A model generated the notes under the pieces. It ran no database searches. It worked only from the letters and a program-made list of their open reading frames with translations, and had not been told where the DNA came from. Shown here piece by piece: positions 14,149-16,905 of a stretch of DNA of 16,905 nucleotides. The stretch is from the NCBI GenBank assembly GCA_964012715.1, contig CAXGUG010000081.1:1-16905 (forward strand). Direction: 5' to 3'. Position 1 is the first letter of the stretch. Each line of letters begins with the position of its first letter. Origin of the DNA: UBA1479 sp964012715 (GTDB lineage: Bacteria; Pseudomonadota; Alphaproteobacteria; Rhodospirillales; Casp-alpha2). The translations under genes were made by a program, and so were the position numbers.

Positions 14149-14193
14149 TTAACCATCATTCCTTAGTTTCGTATCTACCGATTCGCGAATCGG
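14149..14193 (+). promoter_or_regulatory. Palindrome with two GANTC sites and a TTAACCAT box before ftsB
   Basis: CCGATTCGCGAATCGG at 14178-14193 is a perfect 16-base palindrome. It contains GATTC (14180-14184) and GAATC (14187-14191), both GANTC, the target of the CcrM methylase of many alphaproteobacteria. TTAACCAT at 14149-14156 resembles a CtrA-type half site. The palindrome ends 25 bases before the ftsB start codon. A regulatory role is inferred; no clear -35/-10 pair was found in this gap. Confidence 0.4.
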
Positions 14194-14218
14194 GCTGCGG
14201 AAACTGGGGAATAAAACG

Positions 14219-14551
14219 ATGGCTACGCGCTTTGCATCTCTGAAAAAGAAACTGGTGAAGGCCTTGGGGCCTTCGGTAGGCATCTTGGCTTGCGCTTATT
14301 TTGCCTATCACACGGTGCACGGCGATCGCGGCGTTACTTCGCTGCTGATGCTTCAGGAAAAAGTCGCCGAGGCCCAGGCCATGGCCGACGACCTGAAAGC
14401 CGAACGTGAAGAGTGGGAACACCGCGTCGCGCTCCTCGGTTCGCAGTCCCTCGATCTCGACATGTTGGAAGAACGGGCCCGCGTCATGCTGAACGTCGGG
14501 TTCGACCGCGATTATGTGATCTTCCTGGACAAGCACCAGAAGGGGAGCTGA
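14219..14551 (+). CDS. ftsB: FtsB/DivIC-type septum formation initiator
   Basis: The 110-residue protein has the architecture of FtsB/DivIC: a short basic cytoplasmic N-terminus, one transmembrane helix (about 15-32), a coiled-coil rich in Leu, Glu and Ala (about 41-72), and the compact C-terminal part LDLDMLEERARVMLNVG typical of the family. FtsB acts with FtsL and FtsQ in the divisome and helps activate septal peptidoglycan synthesis. GGGGAA at 14206-14211 is a good ribosome binding site. Its place after eno is shared with many proteobacteria. The next gene begins four bases after the stop, so the two are tightly linked. Confidence 0.88.
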   Translation: MATRFASLKKKLVKALGPSVGILACAYFAYHTVHGDRGVTSLLMLQEKVAEAQAMADDLKAEREEWEHRVALLGSQSLDLDMLEERARVMLNVGFDRDYVIFLDKHQKGS

Positions 14552-14555
14552 ACCG

Positions 14556-14963
14556 ATGACCTCTTTGTCCGAGAACCTGCGCCCGCCGTATTACGCCGCC
14601 GTTATCGCCCCGCATGGGGACACGCCTGATTCCTCTGCTCGGCTGGCGATCGACGAATTGATCTCCATCGCGCCCAAACAGGACGGCTTCCTGGGGCTCG
14701 AGACCGGCCGGACCATCGATGGCCGCGGTGCGACTGTCTGTTATTGGACCTCGCCGTCGGCGATCCAAGGTTGGAAATCCAAGGTGTTGCGCCAGCTGAT
14801 CCAGGAATTGAACCTTAAGCACCGCCGTCTCGAAGATGCCTGCGATATCGAGGTGACGCGGATCGTCAAACGTTTGTTCGGTCGTAAAACACCGCTGACC
14901 GTGACATTCATGCAGGAGCAAATGGATCAACGGTTCTTGCCGGTTCAGGGGCGGGCGGCGTAA
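14556..14963 (+). CDS. ABM-fold (antibiotic biosynthesis monooxygenase-like) protein, first of a tandem pair
   Basis: The 135-residue protein looks like a small dimeric alpha/beta-barrel protein of the ABM type. After a strand (YYAAVIAP, 12-19) comes a helix rich in small residues, then DGFLGLETGR (43-52), a further strand ending in CYWTSPSAIQGWKSK (62-76), a helix, and CDIEVTRIVKR at 96-106 as last strand. The Y-W-x-S-P-x-x-I-Q-x-W-K pattern fits the family, whose members include quinol and haem monooxygenases and stress proteins. The haem-degrading Asn/His set is not evident, so no substrate can be named. It starts four bases after ftsB with AAGGGGAG as ribosome binding site inside the ftsB end. 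Its stop overlaps the next start by one base (TAATG). Confidence 0.75.
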   Translation: MTSLSENLRPPYYAAVIAPHGDTPDSSARLAIDELISIAPKQDGFLGLETGRTIDGRGATVCYWTSPSAIQGWKSKVLRQLIQELNLKHRRLEDACDIEVTRIVKRLFGRKTPLTVTFMQEQMDQRFLPVQGRAA

Positions 14964-15370
14964 TGGCCGCCCCGGCGCAGGAATTCGTTCCGGCGCTGAA
15001 CGAGGCGACAGCGCCTCCGATTGCCGCGCCACTGGCCGTAGGGCCCGCTGGAACTGCGGGTTCCCAAACCAGCTATTACGTCGTCTTGCACACTGACCCA
15101 GGGCATGGTGGCGCACCGTCTACACTTTGGACGACGGCGCTCAGCATGCTGGCCGCCTTGGCCGAGGAAAATCCCGGCTACTTGGGCTATGATGTCCAGG
15201 AAATGGACGGCGGTCGGGAATATGCAGTGACCTATTGGCGGTCGCCCGCGCATATCCAACGATGGAAGAAGTCGGTCGCCATCGTGGTCGGCGACAACGG
15301 CCTTTTGGACCGGATTTATGGCCAGGAAGGCTGTTTGTGGCCCTGGTTGGATCGTGCAAAACTGGCCTAA
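14963..15370 (+). CDS. ABM-fold protein, second of the tandem pair
   Basis: This 135-residue protein is a paralogue of the preceding gene product. After an Ala/Pro-rich N-terminus (about 1-35) it has the strand YYVVLHTDP (38-46), a helix, PGYLGYDVQEM (71-81) and YAVTYWRSPAHIQRWKKS (87-104), which repeats the YW-SP--IQ-WK pattern of its neighbour. The C-terminus (GCLWPWLDRAKLA) diverges from the usual last strand. Start codon and the upstream stop overlap by one base (TAATG), so translation is coupled. Two different but equally long copies suggest a heterodimer or a specialised pair, but this is inference. No known function can be assigned. Confidence 0.7.
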   Translation: MAAPAQEFVPALNEATAPPIAAPLAVGPAGTAGSQTSYYVVLHTDPGHGGAPSTLWTTALSMLAALAEENPGYLGYDVQEMDGGREYAVTYWRSPAHIQRWKKSVAIVVGDNGLLDRIYGQEGCLWPWLDRAKLA

Positions 15371-15396
15371 TCCGGCCAATTCATCCATCAATAAAC

Positions 15397-15444
15397 TATA
15401 ATCGAGTTAATAATATAGCAGCGTTGCTGACCTATATTGTTTTT
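15397..15444 (+). promoter_or_regulatory. Consensus -10 box followed by a dyad and T-rich tract, upstream of pdhA
   Basis: TATAAT at 15397-15402 is a perfect -10 box but lacks a good -35 partner. Just downstream AATATAGCAGC (15412-15422), loop GTT, GCTG (15426-15429), bulged AC and CTATATT (15432-15438) form an 11-pair imperfect dyad followed by GTTTTT (15439-15444). This may terminate the ftsB-ABM transcript, attenuate a pdhA transcript from the TATAAT box, or be an operator. The sequence alone cannot decide. Confidence 0.4.
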
Positions 15445-15466
15445 CGGCCTGAATTTGAGATATCAT
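15437..15466 (+). promoter_or_regulatory. Second candidate promoter of pdhA
   Basis: TTGTTT (15437-15442), an 18-base spacer and TATCAT (15461-15466, five of six consensus bases) are placed to start transcription near 15473. The -35 box overlaps the end of the preceding dyad, so a protein bound to that dyad could block it. Confidence 0.4.
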
Positions 15467-15476
15467 CCCCTGAATT

Positions 15477-15524
15477 CGGCGGTGAACCGCCGTCCCTGGG
15501 AGGTTTCTGAAAGGCTGCGCCTTT
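15477..15524 (+). other. Structured 5' leader of pdhA: two perfect hairpins
   Basis: CGGCGG (15477-15482), loop TGAA, CCGCCG (15487-15492) and AAAGGC (15510-15515), loop TGC, GCCTTT (15519-15524) are perfect six-pair stems. Between them lies GGGAGGTTTC (15498-15507), which closely resembles the true ribosome binding region GGGAGGTCTC (15557-15566) of pdhA. Known riboswitch classes were not recognised. Confidence 0.5.
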
Positions 15525-15568
15525 GGCGGCCCCTGGGGTTGGAAACAGGCACCCAAGGGAGGTCTCCA

Positions 15569-16603
15569 ATGGCCCGCGCACCCAAGACGGCGTCGAAATC
15601 GCCGGCTAAATCTTCCTCCGCGAAATCGTCCAAATCCGGCCCAACGCCGGACGAGCTGAAGCAGTACTATCGCGAGATGCTGCTGATCCGCCGGTTCGAG
15701 GAAAAGGCCGGCCAACTGTACGGCATGGGGCTGATCGGTGGGTTCTGTCACCTCTATATCGGCCAGGAAGCGGTCGTCGTCGGCATGCAAGCCGCGTCGG
15801 AGCCGCAGGACACGGTCATTACCTCGTACCGCGATCACGGCCACATGCTGGCCTGCGGCATGGATCCCAAGGGCGTGATGGCCGAACTGACCGGTCGTCG
15901 CGGCGGCTATTCCAAGGGTAAGGGCGGGTCCATGCACATGTTCTCGCGCGAAAAGAATTTCTTCGGCGGTCACGGCATCGTCGGCGCCCAGGTACCGCTC
16001 GGTACGGGCTTGGCCTTCGCTCACAAGTACAAGGGCGACGGCGGCGTCTGCATGGCCTATTTCGGCGACGGCGCGATCAACCAGGGCCAGGTCTACGAAA
16101 GCTTCAACATGGCGGCGATCTGGAACCTGCCGGTGATCTACGTGATCGAAAACAACAAGTACGGCATGGGCACCTCGATCGAGCGTACGTCCAAGACCCC
16201 TGATCTGCACACCCGCGGTCTCGCCCACGGGATCGAGGGCATTTCGGTCGACGGCATGGACGTGATCGCGGTCAAGGAAGCCGCCGAAAAGGCGCTGGCT
16301 CATTGCCGCAGCGGCAAGGGCCCGCTGATCCTGGAAATGAAGACCTATCGCTATCGCGGCCATTCCATGTCGGACCCGGCCAAATACCGGACAAAGGAAG
16401 AGGTCCAGAAGGTGCGCCGCGAACACGATCCCATCGATACCCTGGCGCATAAGCTGCTGGACGCCAAGATCGTCACGGAAGACGACCTCAAGGCGATTGA
16501 TAAGGAAGTGAAGGCCCTGGCCAATGAGGCCGCCGAGTTCGCCCAACAGAGCCCGGAACCGGACCTGTCCGAATTGTGGACAGACGTCCTGGTCGAAGCC
16601 TGA
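15569..16603 (+). CDS. pdhA: Pyruvate dehydrogenase E1 component, alpha subunit
   Basis: Together with the beta subunit it decarboxylates pyruvate with thiamine diphosphate and passes the acetyl group to the lipoyl domain, feeding the TCA cycle. The 344-residue protein matches the alphaproteobacterial alpha-type E1. A Lys/Ser-rich N-terminus (1-25) is followed by YREMLLIRRFEEKAGQLYGMG, HLYIGQEAV (61-69), TSYRDHGHMLACG, and the thiamine diphosphate motif from GDGAINQG (166-173) to ENNKYGMGT (194-202). RYRGHSMSDPAKYR at 261-274 corresponds to the loop phosphorylated in mitochondrial enzymes. The ATG at 15569 is chosen because AAGGGAGG stands six bases upstream. The frame is open further upstream, to 15437, but that stretch overlaps the promoter and hairpins. 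The lipoyl-domain gene follows after 33 bases. Confidence 0.97.
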   Translation: MARAPKTASKSPAKSSSAKSSKSGPTPDELKQYYREMLLIRRFEEKAGQLYGMGLIGGFCHLYIGQEAVVVGMQAASEPQDTVITSYRDHGHMLACGMDPKGVMAELTGRRGGYSKGKGGSMHMFSREKNFFGGHGIVGAQVPLGTGLAFAHKYKGDGGVCMAYFGDGAINQGQVYESFNMAAIWNLPVIYVIENNKYGMGTSIERTSKTPDLHTRGLAHGIEGISVDGMDVIAVKEAAEKALAHCRSGKGPLILEMKTYRYRGHSMSDPAKYRTKEEVQKVRREHDPIDTLAHKLLDAKIVTEDDLKAIDKEVKALANEAAEFAQQSPEPDLSELWTDVLVEA

Positions 16604-16636
16604 TCGAAAACGTCCGTTGGAAGGGAACACCTAAAC

Positions 16637-16905
16637 ATGGCTACGCAAGTACTTCTGCCGGCGCTTTCGCCCACGATGACCGAAGGCAAGATCGCCAAAT
16701 GGCTTAAACAGGAAGGTGACACGGTCGCGAGCGGCGACGTGTTGCTGGAAATCGAAACGGACAAGGCGACCATGGAGGTCGAGGCCGTGGATGAAGGCAT
16801 CCTCGGCAAGATCCTGGTCCCCGACGGCACCGAAGGCGTCGCCGTCAACACGCCGATCGCGGTGATCGTGGAGGAGGGCGAAGACGCCTCCGCCGCCGAA
16901 GCCGC
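16637..16905 (+). CDS. pdhB: Lipoyl-domain pyruvate dehydrogenase subunit, partial (probably E1 beta)
   Basis: The 89 visible residues form a complete lipoyl domain: VLLPALSPTMTEGKIAKWLK at 5-24 and ETDKATMEVEAVDEG at 40-54, with Lys43 as the lipoylated lysine, then the start of an Ala/Glu-rich linker. In many alphaproteobacteria the gene after pdhA is a pdhB whose E1 beta protein carries such an N-terminal lipoyl domain, followed by pdhC (E2). The same domain also begins E2, so the window cannot separate the two; E1 beta is preferred by gene order. GGAAGGGAA lies before the ATG. It is likely cotranscribed with pdhA. Confidence 0.75.
   Translation, partial: MATQVLLPALSPTMTEGKIAKWLKQEGDTVASGDVLLEIETDKATMEVEAVDEGILGKILVPDGTEGVAVNTPIAVIVEEGEDASAAEA

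Noticed and set aside
14083..14160. A complete CtrA box TTAA-N7-TTAA before ftsB
   Set aside because: The TTAA occurrences are not at the seven-base spacing; only the TTAACCAT half-site type remains.
15437..15568. An N-terminal extension of PdhA from TTG at 15437 or GTG at 15482
   Set aside because: The frame is open, but the strong AAGGGAGG before 15569 and the typical Lys/Ser-rich N-terminus favour the downstream ATG.
15407..16630. A 407-codon open frame on the minus strand opposite pdhA
   Set aside because: Composition is that of an antisense frame and pdhA is complete with all motifs; no ribosome binding site or domain supports it.
1..16905. Mobile element, prophage, CRISPR array, tRNA or toxin-antitoxin pair
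   Set aside because: No transposase or integrase motifs, no regularly spaced repeats, no tRNA-like fold and no small two-gene toxin pair were seen; the ABM pair has no toxin features.

Overview
This is a GC-rich chromosomal window from an alphaproteobacterium, most likely of the Rhodospirillales type. The evidence is the gene order (ppiD-trpE next to tpiA; tpiA-secG-pyrG-kdsA-eno-ftsB; then pdhA and a lipoyl-domain pdh gene), the glycine-rich SecG and the protein sequences. The genus cannot be named from this window. All recognisable genes are housekeeping or core metabolism, and no insertion sequence, prophage, CRISPR array, tRNA or rRNA was seen.

Left part (1-6748). Tryptophan genes lie on the minus strand: trpD (cut by the window start), trpG and, about 3.9 kb away, trpE. 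TrpG and TrpE are the two subunits of anthranilate synthase and TrpD performs the next step. Between trpE and trpG sit two plus-strand genes, a Cu(+)-exporting P1B-type ATPase (copA-like) and a membrane-anchored divergent polysaccharide deacetylase (YibQ family). trpG must therefore have its own promoter. Its leader on the minus strand carries a terminator-like hairpin with a run of six T and competing GGGC/GCCC segments.

Middle part (6780-8935). A SurA_N/parvulin-type periplasmic chaperone (ppiD) lies just upstream of trpE and is probably cotranscribed with it from a good sigma70-like promoter near 8753-8781. It diverges from tpiA.

Right part (8936-16905). All genes are on the plus strand: tpiA (glycolysis), secG (protein export), pyrG (CTP synthesis, behind a strong intrinsic terminator and a possibly leaderless start), kdsA (Kdo for LPS, metal-dependent class by its residues), eno (glycolysis), ftsB/divIC-like (cell division), two tandem, translationally coupled ABM-fold genes of unknown function, pdhA (pyruvate dehydrogenase E1 alpha) and the beginning of a lipoyl-domain gene (probably pdhB). 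Glycolysis and pyruvate oxidation genes are thus interleaved with envelope and division genes.

No gene system here is clearly new. The places most worth a second look are non-coding or small: the attenuator-like leader of trpG, the palindrome with two GANTC sites and a TTAACCAT box before ftsB, the coupled ABM-fold pair after ftsB, and the AT-rich, structured control region before pdhA. No stretch longer than 300 bases lacks a gene.
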